64,000 nt of DNA from Rhodobacter sp. Lineage in GTDB: Bacteria; Pseudomonadota; Alphaproteobacteria; Rhodobacterales; Rhodobacteraceae. The stretch spans positions 1 to 64,000 of the forward strand of contig JAIYDJ010000059.1 in assembly GCA_027487575.1 (NCBI GenBank), given 5' to 3'. Shown here piece by piece: positions 50,870 through 59,743 of this stretch. Within the stretch, counting starts at the first letter, position 1; every line of letters begins with the position of its first letter. The notes under the pieces were generated by a model. It was not told the DNA's origin. It made no database searches and was given only the letters and a program-made list of their open reading frames with translations. Both the position numbers and the translations under genes were made by a program.

Positions 50870-52192
50870 ATGACGAAGTTGACCGCCCCCAATGTGATCC
50901 CCGGACGCCGGGCCTTTCTGAAAGGCGCATCGGCCCTGACCGGCAGCGCCGCGATGCTGGCCGCGATGAACGACGGCGCGCGCGCGCAGGACTCCGATCC
51001 GATTCCGGTCGGTCAGGCAGCACCCCTGACGGATTTCGCCGCCGCCGACGGGGTCGAATTCCAGAACGGCCTGACTCTGGCCTGCGAAGAGATCAATGCG
51101 CTGGGCGGCATTCTGGGCCGCGCACTGGAGCCGCATTTCGAAGACACCAAGCAGATGGGCGATGCCACCAACGTGCAGGCCGTGCAGCGGTTGATCGACC
51201 GTCACGGCGTGCATGCGGTGATCAACGGCTACAACATCGGGTCGGGCGCGGCCATTCAGGACACGATCGCCGACAGCGGCATCATCTATGTCCACTATGA
51301 CACCACGATCGGCCACAACGCCCTGATCGCATCGGACCCCGACCGCTATTTCGGCAGCTTTCAGGGGGACCCCGCCGAATACTGGTATGGTCCGGGGTTC
51401 CTTGCCTTCCTGCAGGGGCTGGAAGCGCGCGGCGAATACACGCGCGGCAACAACAAGATGGCCGTGATCCTTTCGGCGGGCGTCTATTCGGCCAACATCG
51501 CCAACGCGATCAAGGAGCAGGCAGCCAGCTATGGCTGGGAGCTTTCGATGTTCGAGACGGTCAACGTGCCGACTTCGGAATGGGGCCCGACGCTGGCCAA
51601 GCTGCGCGAAGACCCGCCCGCGGTGATCGCGGTCACCCACTTCCTGCCCGCCGACCTTGCGCAGTTCATGGTGCAGTTTTCGACCAACCCGACGCCGTCG
51701 CTGGTCTACATGCAGTACGGCCCGTCCATTCCGGTGTTTCGGGAAATGGCCGGGGACGCTTCAGTCGGCGTGGTTTATGCCACCGTGGTCGGCGCGCTTC
51801 AGGACGAGATCGGGCTGGCCTTCGAAACCCGCTACAAGGCGCGCTTCGGTCAGAACGCCGGGCACAATGCCGGGGTGCAGCCCTATGACGGCTGCATGGT
51901 CTGGGCCACGGCGGCGGCGCTGGCGGGCGGCACCGGAGAGCCTGACAATGCCGACCAGAACCGCAAGGTGGCAGACCGGATGCGCAGCCTGATCTGGCGC
52001 GGCGTGGCTGGGACGACGCGGTTCAACCCGGCGGAAAACACCGCCTACACCTATCCGACCGAAACGAAGGATTCTTCGCTGGGCATGCCGCACCAGTTCC
52101 TGCAGATTCAGGACAAGACGAAAGGCGGGTTGCTGATCGCGCCGCCGCCTTACAACACAGCGGCCTTCGTGATGCCGTCCTGGATCAAGTAG
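50870..52192 (+). CDS. ABC transporter periplasmic binding protein (Liv/amide type)
   Basis: The 440-residue protein starts with a twin-arginine-like signal (GRRAFLKGASALTGSAAMLAAM..ARAQ) and a type I periplasmic-binding fold: IPVGQAAPLTDFAAADGVEFQNGLTLACEEINALGGILGR, VQRLIDRHGVHAVINGYN and a long second lobe. The length and N-lobe resemble Peripla_BP proteins for branched-chain amino acids, urea or short amides. It is 34 bp after the amidohydrolase stop and precedes livG; an AAGGAAG ribosome site is present. Confidence 0.93.
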   Translation: MTKLTAPNVIPGRRAFLKGASALTGSAAMLAAMNDGARAQDSDPIPVGQAAPLTDFAAADGVEFQNGLTLACEEINALGGILGRALEPHFEDTKQMGDATNVQAVQRLIDRHGVHAVINGYNIGSGAAIQDTIADSGIIYVHYDTTIGHNALIASDPDRYFGSFQGDPAEYWYGPGFLAFLQGLEARGEYTRGNNKMAVILSAGVYSANIANAIKEQAASYGWELSMFETVNVPTSEWGPTLAKLREDPPAVIAVTHFLPADLAQFMVQFSTNPTPSLVYMQYGPSIPVFREMAGDASVGVVYATVVGALQDEIGLAFETRYKARFGQNAGHNAGVQPYDGCMVWATAAALAGGTGEPDNADQNRKVADRMRSLIWRGVAGTTRFNPAENTAYTYPTETKDSSLGMPHQFLQIQDKTKGGLLIAPPPYNTAAFVMPSWIK

Positions 52193-52206
52193 GAAGGCCG
52201 CCAGAC

Positions 52207-53010
52207 GTGACCACGACCGATCCCCCGCTGCTCGTCTGCGACAGCGTGGCGAAAAGCTTCGGTTCGCTGACCGCGGTAAGGCAACTCAGCTTTACCGCGG
52301 GCCGAGGCGAGATTCTGGGGGTCGGCGGGCCGAACGGGGCGGGAAAGACCACGCTGTTCGAGGTGATGTCGGGGTTGAACCCGGCCACCTCCGGGCGGGT
52401 GCTGCTGGAAGGGCGCGACATCACCCACGCTTCGCCAGAGGCTATCTGCCATGCCGGGATTGCCCGGACCTTTCAGCTGAACGCGTGTTTCGACAGCCTG
52501 ACGGTGCGCGAGAATGTCGAGGTGGGTGCCATCTTCGGTCGCAGCGGCCGGATGCTACCCAACCTGCGCCCGTCGCCCGAGATGCAGCAGGCGACCGATG
52601 ACGCGCTGGACCTTGTGGGTCTGTCCGCCCGGCAGGGGCTGGTCGCGGGCAGCCTTCCGGTGCTGGATCGCAAGCTTCTGATGGTGGCGGGGGCCATGGC
52701 CACGCGGCCGAAGCTGTTGCTGATGGATGAACCCGTCGGCGGATTGACCCATGCCGAAACCGATCTGATGATGGCAACCGTCCGCCGGATCGCCGCGACC
52801 GGCGTGACCATCATCCTGATCGAGCATGTCATGCGGTTTCTGGTCGCCCTGTCGGACCGCGTGATGATCCTGCATCACGGGGAGCGGATCTACGAAGGTT
52901 CCGCCGCCGGTCTGGTGCAGGATCGCCGGGTGATCGATGTCTATCTGGGCGAAGGTGCATCGGCCCGCCTTGCCGCCCTTCTGCGCGAGGGTCGCCATGA
53001 GCCTGCTTGA
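52207..53010 (+). CDS. livG: ABC transporter ATP-binding protein LivG-like
   Basis: This ATPase has Walker A GPNGAGKTTL near residue 45 and Walker B KLLLMDEPVGGLTHAE near 175. The Liv-type signature is degenerate: the usual LSGGQ region reads LPVLDRKLLMVAGAMATRPKLL. It starts at GTG 52207. Liv-G type ATPases pair with LivF on the two permeases encoded downstream. Confidence 0.9.
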   Translation: MTTTDPPLLVCDSVAKSFGSLTAVRQLSFTAGRGEILGVGGPNGAGKTTLFEVMSGLNPATSGRVLLEGRDITHASPEAICHAGIARTFQLNACFDSLTVRENVEVGAIFGRSGRMLPNLRPSPEMQQATDDALDLVGLSARQGLVAGSLPVLDRKLLMVAGAMATRPKLLLMDEPVGGLTHAETDLMMATVRRIAATGVTIILIEHVMRFLVALSDRVMILHHGERIYEGSAAGLVQDRRVIDVYLGEGASARLAALLREGRHEPA

Positions 53011-53707
53011 AGTGGCGGCGGTCGACGCGGGCTATGGCGCGCAGGCGGTGCTGCGCAATCTGTCGATCACCATCGAGGAGGGCAGTTTTGTCGCGCTGGT
53101 CGGCCCGAACGGGCACGGAAAGACCACGCTTTTGCGCACGCTGTCCGGCCTTCTGCATCCGACGCGCGGCGAAATCCGGCTGGCGGGGCGGCGGGTCGAC
53201 CGCCTGCGCGCGGACCAGATCGTTGCGGCGGGGATCATCCATGTGCCGCAGGGCGATCTTCTGTTTCCGGAAATGACCGTGCTGGAAAACCTGCGGCTGG
53301 GGGCCTATCTGCCCGAGGCCGCCGCTGCCGCGCCGCACCGTCTGGAAGAGGTCTATGCCCTGTTGCCAAAGCTGCAGGAGCGGCGGTTTCAGGTTGCCAG
53401 CACCCTTTCGGGCGGCGAGCGGCGGATGGTGGGCATCGGGCGCGGCCTGATGGCGGGCGGCAGGATCCTGATGCTGGATGAACCGTCGCTTGGCCTTGCC
53501 CCCATCATCATCGACCAGATCTACGAGGTGATCCGCGCCTTGGCCGCATCGGGCCGGACCATTCTGGTGGTCGAAGAGAATGCGATGCGGATTGCCGAGA
53601 TGGCGGACCGGATGCATCTTCTGGACAACGGCACCATTTCGTGGTCCGGCGGTGGTGCCGAATTCCTGTCGCGCCCGGAAATCCTTTCCGCCTATCTGGG
53701 GGGCTGA
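52997..53707 (+). CDS. livF: ABC transporter ATP-binding protein LivF-like
   Basis: The 236-residue ATPase has Walker A GPNGHGKTTLLRT, signature LSGGERRMVGIGRGLMAGGRILMLDEPSLGLAP and a typical LivF C-terminus (VVEENAMRIAEMADRMHLLDNG). The ATG at 52997 overlaps livG by 14 bp; the ORF-track start 52937 adds residues that overlap livG coding sequence and is rejected. Confidence 0.94.
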   Translation: MSLLEVAAVDAGYGAQAVLRNLSITIEEGSFVALVGPNGHGKTTLLRTLSGLLHPTRGEIRLAGRRVDRLRADQIVAAGIIHVPQGDLLFPEMTVLENLRLGAYLPEAAAAAPHRLEEVYALLPKLQERRFQVASTLSGGERRMVGIGRGLMAGGRILMLDEPSLGLAPIIIDQIYEVIRALAASGRTILVVEENAMRIAEMADRMHLLDNGTISWSGGGAEFLSRPEILSAYLGG

Positions 53708-53709
53708 CG

Positions 53710-54588
53710 ATGGATGTGGTTTTGCAGATCCTGGTGTCCGGGCTGACCATCGGCGCGATGTATGCGGCTTCCACCATCGGGCTGGCGCTGGTCTACGGCG
53801 CACTGAACATGCTGAACATGGCGCAGGGCGCGCTTCTGGCCTTTGGCGGCTATGTCTGCATGTATGTGATGGACAGTCTTGGCCTGCCTGCGCCGCTGGG
53901 CCTGCTTGCGGCGCTGGTGACGGGGGGTGTGCTGGGTCTGGCCATCTATGCGCTTGTCACCCGCCCGATGCTGGGATCGGCCAATTTCGAGACGCAGATC
54001 TTCATCGCGACCATCGGCGTGGGTTCGGTGCTGCAAAGTGCCGTGCTGCATCTGTTCGGCCCCCAGCCCAAGGCGCAGCCGCTGCAGATACCGGGCGGTC
54101 TGACGCTGGGGGGTGTGACCCTGCCGTGGCAGAATGTCCTGATCATGGGGGTCACGGCCCTTATGCTGGCGGGGGTGGCGTGGCTTCTGGGCAGAACGCG
54201 GGCGGGCCTTGCCATCCGCGCCACTGCCCAGAACCGGGTTGCGGCGCAACTGATGGGCATCCGGATCGGCCGGGTCTATGCGCAGGTGCTGATGCTGTCG
54301 GGCGCGCTGGCGGCGGTTTCGGGGGTGATGGTGTCGTCGCTGTCGGGCCTGTTGCCGACGATGGGCGCGGACCCCATGCTGAAGGCGTTCGTGATCTGTG
54401 TGGTGGCGGGCCTCGGCAACGTGCCGGGGGCGGCGCTGGCCGCGCTGGTTCTAGGGGTGCTGGAGGCGGTGATCCAGTATCTGTTCGGGGTGCAATATGC
54501 CTTTGCCATCCTGCTGGCCCTGGTCATCGCGGTTCTGATCTGGCGTCCCTACGGCCTGTTCGGAACACGGCAGGTCGTGCGGCTATGA
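53710..54588 (+). CDS. livH: ABC transporter permease LivH-like
   Basis: The 292-residue membrane protein has about eight helices and LivH motifs (LVSGLTIGAMYAASTIGLALVYGALNMLNMAQGALLAFGGY and AVSGVMVSSLSGLLPTMGADPMLKAFVICVVAGLGNVPGAALAALVLGVLEA). Start ATG 53710 lies 2 bases after the livF stop. It overlaps livM by ATGA. Confidence 0.94.
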   Translation: MDVVLQILVSGLTIGAMYAASTIGLALVYGALNMLNMAQGALLAFGGYVCMYVMDSLGLPAPLGLLAALVTGGVLGLAIYALVTRPMLGSANFETQIFIATIGVGSVLQSAVLHLFGPQPKAQPLQIPGGLTLGGVTLPWQNVLIMGVTALMLAGVAWLLGRTRAGLAIRATAQNRVAAQLMGIRIGRVYAQVLMLSGALAAVSGVMVSSLSGLLPTMGADPMLKAFVICVVAGLGNVPGAALAALVLGVLEAVIQYLFGVQYAFAILLALVIAVLIWRPYGLFGTRQVVRL

Positions 54589-55544
54589 CCCCGTTGCGCC
54601 GCGACATTGCTGCAAGCATTGCCCTTGTCGCCGCCATGGCGGTGGTGCCGCTGATCTTCGACACGCGCTATGTCATCACGCAGCTGACGGTCTTCTTCAT
54701 CTGGGGGATCGTTGTCACCCAGTGGAATCTGGTGCTGGGCGTTGCCGGGATCTTTTCACTGGCGCAGATGGCCCTGTTTGCCGTGGGGGCTTATGGCACG
54801 GCGATGCTGGCCTACTACGGCGGCATGGCGATGGTGCCTGCAATGGTCATCGCGTCGCTTGCCACGGTGGGGGTCAGCCTGGTCATCGGCTTTGCCTGCC
54901 TGCGCCTGAAGGGCCCCTACGTCGCCCTTCTGACGCTGGCCATCGCCCAGATGCTGTACCTGATCGTCGTCAACGACACCGGCTGCTTTACCAATCCGCC
55001 GTCGGGTTGCCTGCCGCTTCTGGGGGGCGTGCGGGGGTTTTCGCGATTCGGGGACCTCGGGTTTCGCGATCTCTTGGGGTCGAAATGGTTTGTCGGCCAT
55101 TACTATGTCGGCCTCGGGCTGTTGCTGGTGGCGCAGGTCTTCTGCGCCTTCCTGATCCGGGGGCCGCTGGGGCTTGCCTTTCGGGCGCTGCGTGACAACC
55201 CCGGCTATGCGATGTCGCGCGGGGTGGGTCGGCTGAAGTACCAGTTGTGGGTCTTCGGGCTTTCGGCCTTCTTCACCGGTCTGGCGGGGGCGTTCTATGT
55301 CGCGCATTTCGGGGTGGTCGGGCCGATCGTCTTTTCGGTTTCGATGCTGCTTTTCCTGCTGGCGATGATCGTGGTGGGCGGCATGGGCACGGTCTGGGGC
55401 CCCCTGCTGGGGGCGGCGGTGCTGATGATCGCCGATGAAGGCCTGCGCGAGGTCGGCGACTGGCGCGAGATCGGGCTGGGGCTGGTTCTGGCGGGCTTCG
55501 TGATCCTGCTGCCCAGGGGTCTGGTCGGGTTGCGGCGGCGGTGA
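54585..55544 (+). CDS. livM: ABC transporter permease LivM-like
   Basis: The 319-residue permease has LivM features: LAQMALFAVGAYGTAMLAYY, CLRLKGPYVALLTLAIAQMLYL, GPLGLAFRALRDNPGYAMSRGVGRLKYQLWVFGLSAFFTGLAGAFYVAHFG, and a C-terminal VGGMGTVWGPLLGAAVL. ATG 54585 overlaps the livH stop; the ORF-track extension to 53580 spans livH in another frame. It ends the operon 24 bp from the convergent permease gene. Confidence 0.94.
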   Translation: MTPLRRDIAASIALVAAMAVVPLIFDTRYVITQLTVFFIWGIVVTQWNLVLGVAGIFSLAQMALFAVGAYGTAMLAYYGGMAMVPAMVIASLATVGVSLVIGFACLRLKGPYVALLTLAIAQMLYLIVVNDTGCFTNPPSGCLPLLGGVRGFSRFGDLGFRDLLGSKWFVGHYYVGLGLLLVAQVFCAFLIRGPLGLAFRALRDNPGYAMSRGVGRLKYQLWVFGLSAFFTGLAGAFYVAHFGVVGPIVFSVSMLLFLLAMIVVGGMGTVWGPLLGAAVLMIADEGLREVGDWREIGLGLVLAGFVILLPRGLVGLRRR

Positions 55545-55568
55545 TTACCGCCGTCTGACCGCTTCGGG

Positions 55569-56594
55569 CTAGCTGCGCCGGGACGACCACTCGGACAGGT
55601 ACATCCCCGCCGCAATGGCGATCCCCTGCAGGACAAGCTGGTTCGAGGTGGGCAGGCCGAACATCTTCAGCGACTGGTCCAGTTGCACCAGAAACAGCGC
55701 CGCACCGGCCACCGCAACCATGCTGCCGATGCCGCCGTTGATCGCGGTGCCTGCCAGAACGGCGGCGGCGATCGGGGCCAGAAGATAGGGCACGCCAACG
55801 TCCTGCGTGGGGTTGCGGATGAACCCGGCCAGCAACAGCGCCATCAGGCCATACAGCAGCGCCGCCAGCACATAGGCCCCCGCCTGATAGCGCATGATTT
55901 CCACGCCGGTCGCATAGGCCGCGCGCGGATTGGCACCCACGGCCTCGAACCGGCGGCCGATGACGGTCTTGCGCAGGAGCACGGTGATCACGACAAGGAT
56001 GACGACCGCCAGCCAGACCGATGACGGAATGCCCCAAAGCCGCGCCGACCCAAGATCGGCCAGCGCCGGAGGAACCTTGGCTTCGGCGGGAAGGCCCTGA
56101 CGGTACCACAGGTTGACCCCGGTGGTCACCGCCCCCACCGCCAGCGTGACGATCAGCGCGTTCAGCTTCAAGACCGCGATCAGCGCGCCGTTGATCAGCC
56201 CGACGGCAAGGGCCACCCCCAGCGCGGCCGCCACCGCGAGCAAAAGCCGGTCATCCGACCCGCGCGACACCCCGACCAGAACCGAACAGGTCAGCGCCAC
56301 GATCGCGGGCACCGAAAGGTCGATGCCGCGCCCCATAATGACGATGGCCTGCCCCATCGCGGCAATGGTCAGGAAGGCGGCAAAGGGGATGATCGACATC
56401 AGCGTGCCCGGTGCAACGCTGCGCGGCAGGAAAACCGCGCAGGCCAGCAGCAGCACGCCAAGCGCGATCCAGATCGCGGCGAAGCGAAGTTGCAGTCCGA
56501 ACCCGCCGCCCTTGCCGGAGGTACCCGGCCTTCCGGCGGTCATGGACCTGTTGGCGGACATGTTGACCTCCGGTTTGCGGGTCTGATCCTGCAT
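55569..56594 (-). CDS. RbsC-like ABC transporter permease
   Basis: The product (about 341 residues) has around 8-9 membrane helices and BPD_transp_2 motifs (FLTIAAMGQAIVIMGRGIDLSVPAIVAL, GLINGALIAVLKLNALIVTLAVGAV, AVLAGTAINGGIGSMVAVAGAALFLV). Sugar/purine-type importers of this family need an RbsA-type ATPase and a periplasmic binding protein, neither of which is nearby. Two ATGs are possible: 56600 overlaps the upstream stop (ATGA), but the AAAGG ribosome site is well placed only for 56594. Confidence 0.88.
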   Translation of the reverse strand: MQDQTRKPEVNMSANRSMTAGRPGTSGKGGGFGLQLRFAAIWIALGVLLLACAVFLPRSVAPGTLMSIIPFAAFLTIAAMGQAIVIMGRGIDLSVPAIVALTCSVLVGVSRGSDDRLLLAVAAALGVALAVGLINGALIAVLKLNALIVTLAVGAVTTGVNLWYRQGLPAEAKVPPALADLGSARLWGIPSSVWLAVVILVVITVLLRKTVIGRRFEAVGANPRAAYATGVEIMRYQAGAYVLAALLYGLMALLLAGFIRNPTQDVGVPYLLAPIAAAVLAGTAINGGIGSMVAVAGAALFLVQLDQSLKMFGLPTSNQLVLQGIAIAAGMYLSEWSSRRS

Positions 56595-56596
56595 CG

Positions 56597-57523
56597 TCAT
56601 CCTTTCGCCGCCACCGGTGCGGACCGGCTCCGGCGGCCCAGAAGGCGGCGGATGACGCGGTCGAATTCGGCAAATCCCGAGTAAAGGAAGATGGCCAGCA
56701 GCGTCATCAGGCCGCTCGCGATGACCCCGACCGACGACGACAGTCCAAGGATCGAGATGACATTGACCATCAGCGTGAAGAAGAACGCGCCGAACAGCGC
56801 CCCGCCGAACGACCCGCGCCCGCCTGAAAGGGCTGCCCCGCCCAGAACCGCCGCGGCAATGCTGTTGAGTGCGAAGTTCTGCCCGATCGTCGGATGCCCC
56901 ACCCCCACCTCGGCGGCAAGGAACAGCCCGGCCACCGCCGCCGTGGCCGAAGCGAGGATGTAGGACCTGACCTGCACACGGTTCACGCGAACGCCGTTGC
57001 GCCGGGCGGCCTCTTCGCGAAAGCCGATGGCCTTGACCTCCAGCCCGGACCGGGTCCGGTGCAGCCACCAGTCGCCGATCAGAACCGCCGCGATCAGCAC
57101 GAAGGCCGAGACGGGCACGAACCCGATCTTGACCTGCAGGAATTTCATGAAATCAGAACTGATGGCCCCGCCCGGCGTCGGCCGCACGATCAGCGCGATT
57201 CCCTGCAGCACCGACAGCATGGCGATCGTTGTGATGACCGCGTTGATATGGGCAAAGCGCACCAGCCATCCGTTGATCAGCCCGACCACCACGCCGATCC
57301 CGACACAGGCCAGAACCCCCAGCATCACGATTCCGGCCGGGCTACCGCTGGCCATCAGATACGAGGCTGTGACGACCGTCACGCTCATCAGCGCGCCAAC
57401 CGATACATCCAGCCCCCGCACCAGCAGGACATGCAACTGCGCCAGTGCCACCAGCCCCACAGGTGCCGCGGCCTGAAGCATGTTCTTGATGTTGATGGGC
57501 TTCAGGAAGACATCGCTTTGCAT
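56597..57523 (-). CDS. RbsC-like ABC transporter permease, probably 5'-truncated
   Basis: From MQSDVFLKPINIKNMLQAAAPVGL to the C-terminus the protein (308 residues) reads as a normal RbsC-type permease (LVRGLDVSVGALMSVTVVTA, AAVLGGAALSGGRGSFGGALFGAFFFTLMVNV). The usual first membrane helix and preceding N-terminal segment are missing: upstream in-frame sequence (from the ORF-track start 57853) overlaps the M20 gene and has no hydrophobic helix except a short LAAWGFAA remnant. This looks like a deletion that also removed the ATPase gene normally found upstream. It may be non-functional. Confidence 0.75.
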   Translation of the reverse strand: MQSDVFLKPINIKNMLQAAAPVGLVALAQLHVLLVRGLDVSVGALMSVTVVTASYLMASGSPAGIVMLGVLACVGIGVVVGLINGWLVRFAHINAVITTIAMLSVLQGIALIVRPTPGGAISSDFMKFLQVKIGFVPVSAFVLIAAVLIGDWWLHRTRSGLEVKAIGFREEAARRNGVRVNRVQVRSYILASATAAVAGLFLAAEVGVGHPTIGQNFALNSIAAAVLGGAALSGGRGSFGGALFGAFFFTLMVNVISILGLSSSVGVIASGLMTLLAIFLYSGFAEFDRVIRRLLGRRSRSAPVAAKG

Positions 57524-57554
57524 CGCCGCGAAACCCCAGGCGGCAAGGTGGGCC

Positions 57555-57653
57555 TTAGGCACGCTGGACCCGACCCATGATTGGGTGCATCGGTGCAAGG
57601 GGCTTGACGGCCCCGCCAAAGGGAGAGTGCCAACGGAACAGGTCCTCAGCCAT
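57555..57653 (-). CDS. Possible 32-aa ORF between the M20 peptidase and truncated permease
   Basis: ATG 57653 to TAA 57555 encodes a 32-residue peptide (MAEDLFRWHSPFGGAV...). It has no recognised match and only a weak ribosome site. It may be the remaining fragment of a gene lost in the deletion inferred for this interval, or chance. Confidence 0.2.
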   Translation of the reverse strand: MAEDLFRWHSPFGGAVKPLAPMHPIMGRVQRA

Positions 57654-57689
57654 CCGTTTTGCCGATTGCGGCAGAACCTGACCGCCGGT

Positions 57690-59300
57690 CTACGCCGGTT
57701 CCTCGTCCTGCAGGCAGGTCCGGCACAGATCACCCAGCAGGGCGGGCAGCGTGTCGAACCCGTAGGTGGTTTCGATCCGCTCCAGCGGCGTATGGTAATC
57801 GCGGCCCCAGGGGCCGAGGTTGACCGTCGGCACCCGGGCCAGACTGTGGTCATTCAGACCGATGCAACCCCGCCATGCCGGGGTTTCCTCTGCGATCCCG
57901 GCAAATCCGGTCGCCGCCTCGCGGAAAAAGCTCATGTCGGAAATCCCGGCAAAGAAGTCTGCGGTCTGCAGCGTGATGCCGTATCGTTGCGCTGCGGACG
58001 CGGTGAAACCAGCCATCCTGCTGCGCAAGGCGGGGTCGGCCAATTCGACCGCCAGATAGGGCATCGAGCCCAGACCCAGCACCACCGCAGGCCCGGCGCG
58101 CCCCGATGCCTGCCAGACGGCGGCGGTCAACGCGTGGCAGATGTCCGGCAGGCTTTGACCCGCACGCTGCCGTGCCCGCGCATCCGCATCAAGACGTGCG
58201 GCAAGGCCGGAGTCGGCCGCCAGCGTCTGGGCAAGAAGCTGGCTGTATCGCAGGATGGGCACTTCGGGGGGTGCCGGAAACGGCTGACCGGACCGCCCCG
58301 CCCTGTCGGCCAGATCGGCAAGGCAGGTATCGACCGCCTCGCGCACAAGGCGCGCCACAAGGTCCAGAACGGCAGACGGCGCCCGGCGGGTGTTCAGAAC
58401 GCTCCACGTCGCAAAGGCGGTGCCGGGGGTGGTCACGTCATACCCCGCCTTGCCATCGCGCAGCGACAGCAGGCTGACAGGCGTTCCGGGATCATGCGCA
58501 GACCCGTCGGTCAATTCGGGTGCCCATTCCAGCCGCGCGGCAATGGCCCCCGCCAGCACCGCAGCATTCACCCCGCGCAAGGGGAATCCGCTGTGCACCG
58601 GCACTCCGACGACAAAGGCCGTGGGCAGCACCTTGCCGACGCTGCCAAGCGCCATGATCCGCCCGGCGCTGCCATCCCCGTCATCGGCAATCGCATCAAG
58701 GTTGATCGCAAGCCGCAGATCAAGGCCCCGGTCCCGCGCTATCCCGGCCAGCGCCGCCGCCGCAGACCTTGCCCCAGCCGAGGCGTTTTCTTCATCCGGC
58801 ACGGCCAGGAACAGCAGGTTTCCCGTCGCTTCCGGATCGGCGGCAAACCCGGCCATGGCAGCCAGACCGGCGGCCAGACCCGCCTTCATGTCCAGAAGTC
58901 CCCGCCCGGGCAGATAGGTCCCCGACGCCAGATCGTCGCGCGCCCGCGCCTCTGCCGTGCCGGACGCCGCCCCCGCGACACGCCGCGCAAGCGCCGCAGC
59001 CAGTTCCAGGGGCCGGATGGCCAGCGGTTGCAGGTCGCCGTAATCCGCCGTGGTCACCGTGTCGTAATGGCCGGTCAGCAGCACGGCCGCCCGCCCGGAC
59101 CGCCGTATCAGCATCGCCACGCATTGCCGCGCGTCGCCGGGTGTCACGGGAAAACACCAGATTTCGGGCGTATCGCCAAAGCAGCCGAGGTCGCGCAGAT
59201 ACCCGGCCAACCAAGGCCCGAACGCCGCCTCATCGGGTGTTCCGGTCACGCTGGGCCGTTCGGTCAGGGCAATCGCGATGGCGCGGCAAAGGTCTTTCAT
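57690..59300 (-). CDS. M20-family peptidase, RocB-like
   Basis: The 536-residue protein has M20 metallopeptidase features: LLTGHYDTVTTADYGDLQPLA with the first zinc His, GRGLLDMKAGLAAGLAAMAG with the bridging Asp, and VPDEENASAGARSAA with catalytic Glu. The extended length and the DYGDLQPL stretch resemble RocB, the arginine-utilisation M20 enzyme, more than ArgE/DapE (~380 aa). ATG 59300 has an AAGGAA ribosome site; the ORF-track start 59357 is rejected. Actual substrate unknown. Confidence 0.88.
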   Translation of the reverse strand: MKDLCRAIAIALTERPSVTGTPDEAAFGPWLAGYLRDLGCFGDTPEIWCFPVTPGDARQCVAMLIRRSGRAAVLLTGHYDTVTTADYGDLQPLAIRPLELAAALARRVAGAASGTAEARARDDLASGTYLPGRGLLDMKAGLAAGLAAMAGFAADPEATGNLLFLAVPDEENASAGARSAAAALAGIARDRGLDLRLAINLDAIADDGDGSAGRIMALGSVGKVLPTAFVVGVPVHSGFPLRGVNAAVLAGAIAARLEWAPELTDGSAHDPGTPVSLLSLRDGKAGYDVTTPGTAFATWSVLNTRRAPSAVLDLVARLVREAVDTCLADLADRAGRSGQPFPAPPEVPILRYSQLLAQTLAADSGLAARLDADARARQRAGQSLPDICHALTAAVWQASGRAGPAVVLGLGSMPYLAVELADPALRSRMAGFTASAAQRYGITLQTADFFAGISDMSFFREAATGFAGIAEETPAWRGCIGLNDHSLARVPTVNLGPWGRDYHTPLERIETTYGFDTLPALLGDLCRTCLQDEEPA

Positions 59301-59743
59301 GGGGGTCGCGTTCCTTGTTGGGTCGTGGTGAGGTCGGGGCGGCAGACATGGCGGCAAGCCCGCAGCGCAGACCCGTTTGGCGGGCCCGCGGGCATCAAGA
59401 CTTGCCCGGTTCCGCCCGCGTTACAAGGCCGTCATCTCGACCCTGGCGCGTTCCCCGCCCAAGGACGCAAAGGCGCGCCGGCGGCAGGTCAGGACGTGAT
59501 CTGCTGATCCCGGTGCAAGGGTGCCATCACATGGGGCACCGGGAAAACCGCTTGCTGGCGGAAGCTGTGCAAGGGTGAGCGTCAAGGCCGTTGCGATACC
59601 CGGCCGGTCCGATGCAGGCTTTGGTGGTGCGGCCTCAGGACCCGGTCCGGCAAGGAAACGCTGCGGCCTCTATGCCCGCAGATTCTGGTTACCCGGCGAA
59701 CCCGTGTTGGCTTTTCTTCTTATAATACATCAGTGACAATCCG
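59301..59743. other. Long leader/intergenic region between tonB and the M20 gene
   Basis: About 440 bases without a recognised gene. It contains a hairpin with 8-bp arms CCCGGTGC (59509-59516) and GCACCGGG (59536-59543) and the direct repeat GTGCAAGGGTG at 59513-59523 and 59567-59577. Both are on a stretch that would be in the 5' leader of the M20 transcript. No riboswitch class could be assigned. Confidence 0.5.

Noticed and set aside
53580-54584. N-terminal extension of the livM ORF
   Set aside because: It is a different frame over livH. livM starts at ATG 54585 in an ATGA overlap.
57480-59507. 675-aa plus-strand ORF
   Set aside because: It is the complement of the M20 peptidase gene, Arg/Gly/Gln-rich and without motifs.
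59505-59620. Cobalamin-riboswitch-like segments on the plus strand (AGCTGT..GGGTGAGCG and GATACCCGGCC)
   Set aside because: The central GCCACTG and CCCCGC parts of the class are missing, and no downstream gene lies on the same strand. The resemblance is too partial to call.
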